15,929 bases of DNA from Discostella pseudostelligera. Lineage: Eukaryota > Bacillariophyta > Thalassiosirophyceae > Thalassiosirales > Thalassiosiraceae. Position numbers and translations under genes: made by a program. Shown piece after piece: positions 6,607 through 15,929 of the stretch. The stretch covers positions 1 through 15,929 of the forward strand of contig JALLBK010000673.1 in NCBI GenBank assembly GCA_036940085.1, read 5' to 3'. Position 1 is the stretch's first letter. The number at the start of each line of letters is the position of its first letter. The notes beneath the pieces are model-generated. The model was not told the origin of the DNA. It worked only from the letters and a program-made list of their open reading frames with translations, and did not search any database.

Positions 6607-9520
6607 ATGACAACCACAATGGATTGCCATTGGCACGAGAATTCATCATTCAATTCAGCATCGAATGACCATGACGACGCCGCCACCACCAATGATGCAG
6701 TAGTTGGCATCCGCAGTTCATCTCAGTTGATAATTTCTACCATGAACTCTACCATGAACAACAATTGTCCATCTATGCCATTATCATCAATATCGCCATC
6801 TCGAATATTGCCTCCTGCTGATCGCAGTCGAAGTAGGGCAAGAGATTGTGGCAGTACCACCAGCAGCAGCAGCAGCAGTATGTACAGCAACGACAGCAGC
6901 AGAAGTAGTTGTAGCAAGCGCTTCATAACCAAAATGGCTCTCACATCTACGGCATGTTCAATAATTCTCCTATTTGCATTGACTGCAAGTTTTTCGGAAT
7001 GGACAATGCAAGATATTCAATTATTAGTTATAAGTGACGTTATGAAATCAAGTAGCGGGGAGGAGGCTTCAGCTGAAGTGGGCCCAATGCGACAACGGCG
7101 ACGGCAGTTATTCCATGTTGACTCGTTGGATGTTGAGTGGGATCAGCAGCAACAACAAAATCATGTCTACCAATGGAAACTGCATCACCGTCACTTGGAT
7201 CAAGCCGAGAACGGCAACAACAACAATAATAATGAAGCTGCCAATGGAGATTACTCTTCCTATCGATGTGACGAAATATTTACCAACACTCCTTCCTCCT
7301 CCTCCTCATCTCCATCCGAACGATGTCAATACGCCCAAACCTGCGACGAAGGATCGGGTCTACTCCTCCCCGTGGTATTCTGCCGTACATCCCGCCTTTC
7401 TACACTGACATGGATGATACTCCTCTCACCACCCTTACTACTACTACTGACATTATTATTCCGACTATTGGGTTCGACGGCAGACGATTATTTCAGTCCA
7501 TCACTAGAAATGTTCTCGACACAATTGGGATTACCACCACGATTTGCCGGTGTGACATTATTGGCATTGGGAAATGGTGCTAGTGATGTCAGTGCGACAA
7601 TGAATGCCATTGCTTCGGATCCTGAACATGGATATAAAATGAGTTTGGGTGCATTGACTGGTGGTGCCATGTTTGTTACGACGGTAGTGGCAGGATCGGT
7701 GATATTAGCAGGTGGGGGTGTGGTATGCCGGGGTGCATTAGTGCGAGATGTGGCCGCCTTGGGGATCACGGTGATGGTGGTGGCTTGGAATTTGGAGAAG
7801 GGGGAGGTTGGACCTGGGACGGAACGACTCTTCATCTCCATCTACGTCGCGTTTGTTCTCATCGTTTTGATTGCGGATGTCTACCACCGTGCTGTGATGC
7901 TTCCGCGGATACGACAAGAAGCACAAAATAGGGAGCATGAGCGTCAGTTAATGGCTGAGATGGTTGCATCGAAACGTGCTGGTGCCGCATTGAATGCGTT
8001 TGCAAAAGCAGATAATGGGGTAGGCAATAGTGATGCTCAAGGTCAAGGATTGGACACAGGGCTGTGTGGTGTTGGCATCGATGATGGAGTCGGTGATGGA
8101 ACACCCTCCAGCACTCCCTCTTGGAATGAAGACACGACAACATCTAGTAAACCAGCGATAAAAAATCGGGCTCTTAATGCTGTCCTTGCTGCACTGTCAA
8201 ACTACAATGATGTCGCCGATGATTTTGACGCTGACGAAAACGCATCCATGGAGGGTAGTCACTTCAATGGTCCTACGGGATGGGGTGTGGGGTCGTCGTT
8301 CGAAGGGTCGAGATCATGGGATCGTCCGATTGTGCTCCATGGTTCAGACGGATTGCTGAGTCGACATAATGCTCGTCACCACCCCAAGCCGGATGGGCAC
8401 GTTGAAGATGAATTCCAATCTGCTTATCATTTTATGGAAGATAGGGATTTGTTGGATCGAATGTGCCTACGCGAAGGAAGTTTAGGATTTCCGACGCACA
8501 ATTGGATAGGAGCATGGCACGACGGCAGGCATGAATTGGCGGCACATTTTAGGGTGCACTGGAGCGATATTGTCGATGACCCCGATAGTAACGGCTTCGA
8601 AAAGTTTTTGCTCGTTTGCGAGTATCCTATTACTATTGCTAGAAAGGTATGTCTCCTTTTAATCTGTGACAATTGCCATAAACCGCCTTTACCTTTAACC
8701 AATGCTCCACTTATTCATTGCCGCATGCGAAGCTGACTGTATCGATTCCATGTGAGGGCTCGTACTGCCGTGCTCTCGTTGCTCTTTCATTCGCTGTATC
8801 TCCGTTTTGGTACGGCTTTTACCTTCTGCGATGTTACGGCGTGAATATATGGGGATGGGAAGTTGTATTGTTTGGCGCAGTCAATTTCTTCATCGGGTTG
8901 ATGGTGATGAGATTTGCTCCAGGTGGCGAGGGAACCATGGCAACTATGTTCGCAGTGAGTTATTTCGTGTTTCATTATCCAAACCTGAACCCTTTCATGA
9001 ATCCATGTTCCAATCGATTTGGTCGTCTGTGCAGGTGCCTATTGCTCTCTACGGATTTGTTGTCGCAGCTACATGGATTGACTTGATAGCAGATAATTTG
9101 GTGTCACTCCTTGAGTTCTTAGGCATAATGTGTCGCATTCCCAATGCCATCATGGGCATGACAATATTGGCGTGGGGCAACTCGATGCCTGACCTTTCAG
9201 GCAACGTTACAATGGCTCGAAAGGGGTTGTCCAACATGGCCATCACGGCATGTTTTGCAGGGCCCGTGTTCAATATCCTTATTGGGCTGGGTGCAGGGTT
9301 CGGCGTCCTCCGGAGCGCAACAAAGACGGATGTGAACTACGTGAACTTAACAGCATCGATTAGATCCGGATTTGGGTTTTGCTTTTTCAACTGCGGCCTT
9401 CTATTGGTTACCGGACTGGCTATCAACAAGGGCTTCGTTCCTGCCAGGCACGGATACACCACTTTTGTTATTTACACTTTATACGTTGCCACCTCCATAC
9501 TGTTGCAATTTTTGTCGTAG
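6607..9520 (+). CDS. NCLX/CCX-type sodium(potassium)/calcium exchanger, intact copy (three exons)
   Basis: The coding exons are 6607-8646, 8733-8954 and 9035-9520, giving 915 residues. About 110 Ser/Asn-rich residues precede a hydrophobic segment at 111-128 (signal anchor or signal peptide). A Cys-containing luminal segment (RCDE...RCQYAQTCDE...FC) is typical of the CCX/NCLX branch. The alpha-1 repeat has AGVTLLALGNGASD (314-327) and the alpha-2 repeat TILAWGNSMPD (797-807); the ion-binding acidic residues D327 and D807 are present. A long cytosolic loop (about 420-650) includes acidic patches. The C-terminus is a run of hydrophobic helices. Known: such antiporters exchange Ca2+ for Na+ (with or without K+) across mitochondrial, endomembrane or plasma membranes. 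The usual third residue of GNGxPD is Ser here. Exact membrane and ion preference cannot be told from sequence. From residue 374 onward the gene is duplicated downstream. Confidence 0.94.
8647..8732 (+). other. Intron 1 of the exchanger (86 nt, phase 0)
   Basis: The donor is GTATGTCT and the acceptor ends GCATGCGAAG. Splicing joins ...ITIARK to LTVSIPCEG, which restores the conserved membrane domain. Unspliced, the frame stops at 8736. An identical copy lies at 10497-10582. Confidence 0.88.
8955..9034 (+). other. Intron 2 of the exchanger (80 nt, phase 0)
   Basis: The donor is GTGAGTTA and the acceptor ends TCTGTGCAG. Splicing joins ...TMATMFA to VPIALYGF, shifting into the frame that carries the alpha-2 repeat. 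An identical copy lies at 10805-10884. Confidence 0.88.
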
Positions 9521-9574
9521 AAAGTAATAACTAATAGTATCAATGCGGATAAACGGAGGATGAGTGAAGAATCT

Positions 9575-11370
9575 ATGCCGGGGTGCATTAGTGCGAGATG
9601 TGGCCGCCTTGGGGATCACGGTGATGGTGGTGGCTTGGAATTTGGAGAAGGGGGAGGTTGGACCTGGGACGGAACGACTCTTCATCTCCATCTACGTCGC
9701 GTTTGTTCTCATCGTTTTGATTGCGGATGTCTACCACCGTGCTGTGATGCTTCCGCGGATACGACAAGAAGCACAAAATAGGGAGCATGAGCGTCAGTTA
9801 ATGGCTGAGATGGTTGCATCGAAACGTGCTGGTGCCGCATTGAATGCGTTTGCAAAAGCAGATAATGGGGTAGGCAATAGTGATGCTCAAGGTCAAGGAT
9901 TGGACACAGGGCTGTGTGGTGTTGGCATCGATGATGGAGTCGGTGATGGAACACCCTCCAGCACTCCCTCTTGGAATGAAGACACGACAACATCTAGTAA
10001 ACCAGCGATAAAAAATCGGGCTCTTAATGCTGTCCTTGCTGCACTGTCAAACTACAATGATGTCGCCGATGATTTTGACGCTGACGAAAACGCATCCATG
10101 GAGGGTAGTCACTTCAATGGTCCTACGGGATGGGGTGTGGGGTCGTCGTTCGAAGGGTCGAGATCATGGGATCGTCCGATTGTGCTCCATGGTTCAGACG
10201 GATTGCTGAGTCGACATAATGCTCGTCACCACCCCAAGCCGGATGGGCACGTTGAAGATGAATTCCAATCTGCTTATCATTTTATGGAAGATAGGGATTT
10301 GTTGGATCGAATGTGCCTACGCGAAGGAAGTTTAGGATTTCCGACGCACAATTGGATAGGAGCATGGCACGACGGCAGGCATGAATTGGCGGCACATTTT
10401 AGGGTGCACTGGAGCGATATTGTCGATGACCCCGATAGTAACGGCTTCGAAAAGTTTTTGCTCGTTTGCGAGTATCCTATTACTATTGCTAGAAAGGTAT
10501 GTCTCCTTTTAATCTGTGACAATTGCCATAAACCGCCTTTACCTTTAACCAATGCTCCACTTATTCATTGCCGCATGCGAAGCTGACTGTATCGATTCCA
10601 TGTGAGGGCTCGTACTGCCGTGCTCTCGTTGCTCTTTCATTCGCTGTATCTCCGTTTTGGTACGGCTTTTACCTTCTGCGATGTTACGGCGTGAATATAT
10701 GGGGATGGGAAGTTGTATTGTTTGGCGCAGTCAATTTCTTCATCGGGTTGATGGTGATGAGATTTGCTCCAGGTGGCGAGGGAACCATGGCAACTATGTT
10801 CGCAGTGAGTTATTTCGTGTTTCATTATCCAAACCTGAACCCTTTCATGAATCCATGTTCCAATCGATTTGGTCGTCTGTGCAGGTGCCTATTGCTCTCT
10901 ACGGATTTGTTGTCGCAGCTACATGGATTGACTTGATAGCAGATAATTTGGTGTCACTCCTTGAGTTCTTAGGCATAATGTGTCGCATTCCCAATGCCAT
11001 CATGGGCATGACAATATTGGCGTGGGGCAACTCGATGCCTGACCTTTCAGGCAACGTTACAATGGCTCGAAAGGGGTTGTCCAACATGGCCATCACGGCA
11101 TGTTTTGCAGGGCCCGTGTTCAATATCCTTATTGGGCTGGGTGCAGGGTTCGGCGTCCTCCGGAGCGCAACAAAGACGGATGTGAACTACGTGAACTTAA
11201 CAGCATCGATTAGATCCGGATTTGGGTTTTGCTTTTTCAACTGCGGCCTTCTATTGGTTACCGGACTGGCTATCAACAAGGGCTTCGTTCCTGCCAGGCA
11301 CGGATACACCACTTTTGTTATTTACACTTTATACGTTGCCACCTCCATACTGTTGCAATTTTTGTCGTAG
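9575..11370 (+). pseudogene. 5'-truncated second copy of the exchanger gene
   Basis: This copy carries exons matching 9575-10496, 10583-10804 and 10885-11370 with both introns intact, and would encode residues 374-915 of the exchanger. It lacks the N-terminal segment, the first membrane helices and the whole alpha-1 repeat, so it cannot form a complete ion-binding site alone. No in-frame ATG exists at the junction. The nearest upstream ATGs (9560, 9575) are in another frame, and a GTG at 9564 is the only in-frame start-like codon. It has no promoter of its own, since the sequence before it is the 3' flank of copy 1. The body has no frameshift or stop, consistent with a very recent event. It could still act as an alternative 3' end, because splicing from donors in copy 1 to acceptors in copy 2 would give the same protein. 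Confidence 0.8.
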
Positions 11371-11432
11371 AAAGTAATAACTAATAGTATCAATGCGGAT
11401 AAACGGAGGATGAGTGAAGAATCTGAATTATG

Positions 11433-14400
11433 TTATTTTGAATTGACTGTAGTATTCTTCAAAAGCGTGAGAACGTCCACTGAGATTTCATTCCACCACT
11501 CCAATGCAACATCCGTTCCACCACGCAATGCAAGTTCTCTCTGGACAAAACGGATCAGGTGATTGATATTTTTTCGGAACTCGTCATAAGATTGTGTGGT
11601 TTGAGAGTTGGAATGAAGTGTACTCAATATGCAGGACTTTGCGCATGATGAAAAGTTGCTTTGTAATTGCTTCGTCTGAAGTAGCACGTCATCTGGTCTC
11701 AACAGTAATGAATCTTTCGGGTATATGGCACTGGCATTTACATGCAAACAAGCAGCCACCATGATCGAAATGGAGTGAGAGAGGTCACATTCTCCGTATT
11801 GGTTCCAAATATCGGACAATGTCTCTGAGGCATGATCTGTCAGAGCAGGATGACTGGGGCAAGCAAACAAGATATCGGGCGGTGTCAACGTAAACACCAT
11901 CTCCAAACATTTCCTGTACACATTCCATTTCCTAGTCTTTGCAGGCAATGGTTTACGAAGAAACTTCTCCGCTTCTTGCTTGTACAGTCGGACAAAGACA
12001 GAAGCCACAAGCTCAGGCGATTCTGGGGATGAATCATGAATAATTTCACGTCTTGGAACATTCGATATTGACAAACGTCGAAGTATGTGCTTGTGAAGAC
12101 ATCTCAGCACAGGAGTAATCACATCATGTAGAGACCTCGTTATTGATTCCTCCTCCGATTTGTCAGATTTTTTATTAACGTCGCCACCACTGAACATGGA
12201 AGCGCATATCACATCTTGCATCTTTGAAGAAAAGGTGTCGATCCAATCTAAGATGAGGTTGAACTCATGTTCACGCGGGTGAGCAACCTTGTAATATCCA
12301 TTTTTTGGATAGGGAAAAACTTTATGAACATACGCATATCGGTCAAACAACACGTTTGCGATGAATTGGCATAAACCCTTGACCCCATCAGATTCCGCAG
12401 GTAAATGAAGACTGCAGGAGAATTCGATCAAGCTTGCAACGAAGACGTCGAACGATGGCATCAACACTAGCATTGCAACCCCATTGCCACCGCGGCCAAT
12501 ACTTTCATAGTAGATGCACTTTTTATCCGATGCCGGAGATCCTTTGCTGTTACACATCTGCCAATCTCTACCCCACACAGCGCAATACAACCTGTTTAGC
12601 TCATAGGAAAGGGATTCCCAAACATCATCGCTGTTGGAATCACAATCTGTTAACGTTTTTGATTCTCTCTCTCTCCAGTGAAAATCTTCTCCAAACACGA
12701 AATAGCTGACTGAGAGGGCGAACATTTGGATTGACCAACCTAAATGAATACAGTCGTGCAGTACTTCATGTTTGGCTAACACATCAAGCAAAGAACATAG
12801 TGTTTTGACAAGCGATGGCAAAGATTCACATCCCTGGATTTTTGTTGAAGCTGCCTTCATGTGTTGTGACGGAAGCGACGAAGCGGCAAGGAGTAATGCA
12901 CACTGATACGACAAAGGGAGTAGATACCTCACTGCAAAGTTGAGATCAAGAATTCTCGCCATGATATTGGAAGGAATGTCGATGGCGTTTTTATCAATTT
13001 CACTCCAAAAGTTGCTGCATTGGCGGAGTTGTAGACCAGCATACGGTGAAGATTTCAGAAAGGTCCCTTGTATTTTGATTTTAGTCCTTGAACAAAGCAA
13101 TGCCATCAGTTTCGTTGTTGAATTCGCGATCCGGCTTCGGCCTTCAACGTTGGTGGCTTCGACGACAAATGACGCCCGCCGTGACCATAATGCAAATCCT
13201 TCATCATCAGGGTAAGGATAATCGTCAATTCTCGAAACGCGTAATGGGCGCACTTGGCTGCACTGGAGGGTCTGAATTATGTGCTGAATGATGAAACGAT
13301 ACCGAGACGAAATTGAGGTAGGCGAGAGCCAATCCAAATGATCTAAAGCAGCCTGAAGAACTATCGATAAGGATTCTGAAGCCGATGGAGTCACAAGGCG
13401 TAGTGGGATAGACATTTTTCCGTGATCACAATCGTCATTCACTGCAAATCTCAGTATCAAATCGAATAAATCACACGTGAGATCATTGACATGTGGGAGA
13501 GGACTTTGAATTGAACCCAGTAATTGGTCACGCGAACTCTCAGAGAAGTGCTGAGGACCACCCTTTCGAAAGAGGATAGCCCCAGCTCGATTAAAATATT
13601 GGCTGTCCTGAGAATCTTTCTGTAAAAAATTCTTGATGCATACACTTAGTCCAACTTCCGTCACTATTGGCGAGGGAGGTATGGTCGTCTGCCCCCGCTC
13701 CACAGATGGTAGGAAGTACGATGAGCGGCTCATCATCGCATGTTGCTGCTTGTTTTCACATGCTTCAAATTCTTCCCTGGAAGAGAGGTATCCCAAATAC
13801 GATGGCACCGGCGACGGTTCTAACCGATGGTTTGCATCCTTCCATCCGGGAGCTTGTATCTCAATGAGGAACGAAACGAGTAATGTTCTTCCACGTCGCA
13901 ACATTAACGGAGTTTCTTTCCCTCCAGATTCTTCCAGTAACCTCATCCAAACTGTGGGGTCAGAAGGTTGTATCAGTGTGCGTATGAGAACTTCCAGAAA
14001 TGCTCCTGCCCCGTCAATGTTTACACCAGCACCTTTATTGATGCCACGGTTCTTGTTGTCGTTAAGTTTCTGAACAAGTATCTCCAATCGGCGCTCAATA
14101 GTTTCTCGTACGTTGTCACCTCTCCTGGACGACCCAACTGCCACCGCCATTCGATATGCTTCCTCTAATTCATCAGCATCATCGGGTATTGGTGAGTGAG
14201 CAGTATGTTCCTTGTCTAGAACGTTCTGCAAATTCACACTGATGGCATTCGAGTCGAAATTGGTTGAACGGATCAATCTTTTCGTAGATGAACTTGTTTC
14301 CGCCTTTATTCTACTCCCAACACGCTCAACATGTGCACGAGTGATACTTGCCATGGAGGGAGATTTGGAAGGGCTGCTGAAGCTCTTCGTGCCGTATCTC

Positions 14401-15839
14401 AACAGAGACGGGCTTATCCCCAGTTGCGTCTTCGGCTGTTGCATCTGTTCATGACGGTGCCCCTCTTCCACACGTATGCATTCATCCAATGATGTGACAA
14501 GAGCATTGACCCGCTCATGCCACTCTTCCATAATATTTACACTGATACTTGATCCTCCTTCTCTTCCGTTGTCATTATCGTTCACCAAAACTTTGGTAAT
14601 TAAGTCAATATCCTTCAAAAATGCATAACGAGAGGGGCCCCATACATCTCTTCCAATACTCGCATGCATATTATTAGTGTTGCCTTTCCAATCATGCATC
14701 ATGCGATCAACAGGGAGCCGTTGCTTCCGTTGGACGACCTGAACTTGTAGTGGCGATTGATGGAGTGATGTAGATTTTGTTGGAGTGGTGGTTTTGTCCA
14801 TTGACTTGGTAGGGATCGAAATCTCCTGCCTCTGTTGGCTTTGCATCCTAGACAACACACGCAATCCTGCTAATGCGATATCCAATATTTGCAATAATGA
14901 ATGGATCACCGAGGTTTGGAATCTCGTGGTATCATCATCACCATCATCATCCTGAGAATTGTCATCGCATTGGATAGTAAGTGACTTCGCTGATGATGTA
15001 AATATGTTGTTTGCACTAAGAAACGCAGATCCATTTGATGGTACAGTCTCAACATCCCGAAAGTCTGCACATTTTGGTAAAGTAAGTGGTTGCAGTAATT
15101 GATCCGCGACAAATGATGCCATGCGAATAGTAACTCTCAATAGTACATTCCACTGCAAGATTTCTGTTCTTGTCATATCCGTCAACTTAATCTGCTGATG
15201 TTCATTTCTGATCAATTTTTGTTCCAACACACGCGTCGACGGTGATAATTTTGATTTGGAAGATAAGTGGTTGTTATTTCCCCGTCTTTCTTGTCTCATT
15301 ACATTTCGTGTACGCAGCATCTGTTCCAATGCCCGAGCAAGGTTGGAATACGCATGATGACTTTGCTGATTGATGTCTTCGCCATCTGTCTTAGTCTCAC
15401 CCGCGTGAATATCACTGCTGCAGCCGTAGCCGAGAAGAGCCGACAACAATGCATTAGATTCCTCGCCATAAGGAAGCAAAGGAATTAATTTAGAGACCTC
15501 CTCCCACATTTCATATTCATCAATTGCGCTGACACCCAGATTGTTTTTGTCATCGCCCACCCTTGGATCTGATTTGATAGTTTGCGGTTTCAATGGAGAC
15601 TGCGCAGAATCGTGAGCAGTAATATTGGCAAAAGGACGCTTTCTAGAACTAGAAGTTACTATCAAGGGTGCACCAGTGCTGGTATTATTCGCAGCGGCAC
15701 CGGCGGCGGCTGCCGACGACGATGAGGTGGCATAATGATGATGAGTGTGCTGCTGCCGCTCACGGGTCAATTCAAGCCTCTGGACCAATATATGCTGCCG
15801 ACGATAGGGACTCATGCGATGCGGCGATGAGAGAGGCAT
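11433..15839 (-). CDS. Large uncharacterised protein, probably nuclear and helical
   Basis: This single 1468-codon frame encodes a protein I do not recognise. The N-terminal 90 residues are basic and low in complexity (His-, Ser- and Ala-runs) with a monopartite nuclear-signal-like SRKRP at 65-69. Five full CDK-consensus sites [ST]-P-x-[KR] lie in the first 500 residues: SPHR 5-8, SPYR 10-13, SPLK 81-84, TPTK 352-355 and SPSK 489-492. From about residue 550 to the end it is rich in Leu-heavy amphipathic helices without transmembrane runs, zinc motifs or nucleotide-binding loops, as expected of an alpha-solenoid scaffold. Codon-level openness over 4.4 kb with no stop makes it certain to be coding. 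It converges with the exchanger: before the duplication the two stop codons were 62 bp apart. The ATG at 15839 is the first in frame; Met9 is an alternative. Confidence 0.88.
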   Translation of the reverse strand: MPLSSPHRMSPYRRQHILVQRLELTRERQQHTHHHYATSSSSAAAAGAAANNTSTGAPLIVTSSSRKRPFANITAHDSAQSPLKPQTIKSDPRVGDDKNNLGVSAIDEYEMWEEVSKLIPLLPYGEESNALLSALLGYGCSSDIHAGETKTDGEDINQQSHHAYSNLARALEQMLRTRNVMRQERRGNNNHLSSKSKLSPSTRVLEQKLIRNEHQQIKLTDMTRTEILQWNVLLRVTIRMASFVADQLLQPLTLPKCADFRDVETVPSNGSAFLSANNIFTSSAKSLTIQCDDNSQDDDGDDDTTRFQTSVIHSLLQILDIALAGLRVLSRMQSQQRQEISIPTKSMDKTTTPTKSTSLHQSPLQVQVVQRKQRLPVDRMMHDWKGNTNNMHASIGRDVWGPSRYAFLKDIDLITKVLVNDNDNGREGGSSISVNIMEEWHERVNALVTSLDECIRVEEGHRHEQMQQPKTQLGISPSLLRYGTKSFSSPSKSPSMASITRAHVERVGSRIKAETSSSTKRLIRSTNFDSNAISVNLQNVLDKEHTAHSPIPDDADELEEAYRMAVAVGSSRRGDNVRETIERRLEILVQKLNDNKNRGINKGAGVNIDGAGAFLEVLIRTLIQPSDPTVWMRLLEESGGKETPLMLRRGRTLLVSFLIEIQAPGWKDANHRLEPSPVPSYLGYLSSREEFEACENKQQHAMMSRSSYFLPSVERGQTTIPPSPIVTEVGLSVCIKNFLQKDSQDSQYFNRAGAILFRKGGPQHFSESSRDQLLGSIQSPLPHVNDLTCDLFDLILRFAVNDDCDHGKMSIPLRLVTPSASESLSIVLQAALDHLDWLSPTSISSRYRFIIQHIIQTLQCSQVRPLRVSRIDDYPYPDDEGFALWSRRASFVVEATNVEGRSRIANSTTKLMALLCSRTKIKIQGTFLKSSPYAGLQLRQCSNFWSEIDKNAIDIPSNIMARILDLNFAVRYLLPLSYQCALLLAASSLPSQHMKAASTKIQGCESLPSLVKTLCSLLDVLAKHEVLHDCIHLGWSIQMFALSVSYFVFGEDFHWRERESKTLTDCDSNSDDVWESLSYELNRLYCAVWGRDWQMCNSKGSPASDKKCIYYESIGRGGNGVAMLVLMPSFDVFVASLIEFSCSLHLPAESDGVKGLCQFIANVLFDRYAYVHKVFPYPKNGYYKVAHPREHEFNLILDWIDTFSSKMQDVICASMFSGGDVNKKSDKSEEESITRSLHDVITPVLRCLHKHILRRLSISNVPRREIIHDSSPESPELVASVFVRLYKQEAEKFLRKPLPAKTRKWNVYRKCLEMVFTLTPPDILFACPSHPALTDHASETLSDIWNQYGECDLSHSISIMVAACLHVNASAIYPKDSLLLRPDDVLLQTKQLQSNFSSCAKSCILSTLHSNSQTTQSYDEFRKNINHLIRFVQRELALRGGTDVALEWWNEISVDVLTLLKNTTVNSK

Positions 15840-15929
15840 GATTGTGTCATGGCGATGGCAAGGCAGTTAGAGTAGTAGTGCACGAAAATGTCTCGTCATC
15901 TCGTCATGGTCAAGGTCAAGGTCAAGGTC
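15840..15929. other. Upstream flank of the large gene, with a GGTCAA hexanucleotide repeat at the window edge
   Basis: An 8-bp direct repeat TCTCGTCA lies at 15891-15906. From 15908 three GGTCAA units plus GGTC run to the last base, so the tract may continue beyond the window. The region is presumably promoter or 5' UTR of the large minus-strand gene. Confidence 0.8.

Larger units (their letters stand above)
7725..11424 (+). repeat. Tandem duplication, two copies of an 1850-bp unit
   Basis: Unit 1 is 7725-9574 and unit 2 is 9575-11424. I found no difference between them in exons, introns or 3' flank, and translations in several frames on both strands match. The unit starts inside exon 1 of the exchanger (codon 373/374) and ends 54 bp past its stop codon. 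The junction at 9574/9575 shares only one base (T) with both ancestral breakpoints (7724 and 11424), so no homologous repeat mediated it. The right boundary lies 8 bp before the stop codon of the convergent 1468-residue gene. Confidence 0.95.

Noticed and set aside
9560..9781. ATG-initiated frame across the duplication junction (73 codons)
   Set aside because: It reads the exchanger sequence in the wrong frame and encodes a low-complexity Gly/Cys-rich peptide, so it is a by-product of the junction.
7725..11424. Transposon or integrated element as cause of the duplicated block
   Set aside because: There are no terminal inverted repeats, target-site duplications or transposase. The unit begins inside an exon and its contents are purely host exchanger sequence.

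Overview
The window looks like nuclear DNA from a photosynthetic stramenopile, most likely a centric diatom of the Thalassiosira/Skeletonema/Cyclotella type. No organism-specific marker gene is present, so this is inferred from several traits. Introns are short GT-AG introns of 80-86 nt. A ClpS protein begins with a signal peptide ending in an 'ASAF'-like Ala-Phe site, the plastid-targeting signature of diatoms. One gene encodes a secreted Ser/Lys protein with repeated KSSK motifs, resembling biosilica proteins. The rest are ordinary eukaryotic families: SPIRAL1, a ZNG1-type CobW GTPase, and an NCLX/CCX cation exchanger. There are no bacterial operons, phage genes, transposases, CRISPR arrays or recognisable tRNA/rRNA genes.

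Layout, left to right. (1) 1-578, minus: 5' part of a secreted KXXK/Ser-rich repeat protein that runs off the left edge. (2) 1233-1796, minus: predicted plastid ClpS N-recognin. (3) 2189-2703, plus, one intron: SPIRAL1-like microtubule protein, divergent from clpS. (4) 3191-6130, plus: 979-residue fusion of a degenerate FSH1-type serine-hydrolase domain with a CobW/ZNG1 GTPase. (5) 6607-9520, plus, three exons: intact NCLX/CCX-type Na+(K+)/Ca2+ exchanger. (6) 7725-11424: an apparently perfect tandem duplication of 1850 bp that copies the last 60% of the exchanger gene and its 3' flank, leaving a headless second copy at 9575-11370. (7) 11433-15839, minus: 1468-residue orphan, probably a nuclear helical protein with several CDK-type phosphorylation sites, convergent with the exchanger.

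These genes do not form a pathway; they are neighbours on a chromosome. What links them is the intergenic DNA. Three of the four full intergenic regions carry clusters of an E2F-like motif (TTCCCGCC[A], often followed by TTTCGCC), and the same three carry CACGTG boxes. A perfect 18-bp inverted repeat lies upstream of the exchanger. The points most worth pursuing are the silaffin-like protein at the left edge, the tandem duplication (recent event or assembly artefact), the nucleophile-less hydrolase/zinc-chaperone fusion, and the shared promoter grammar.
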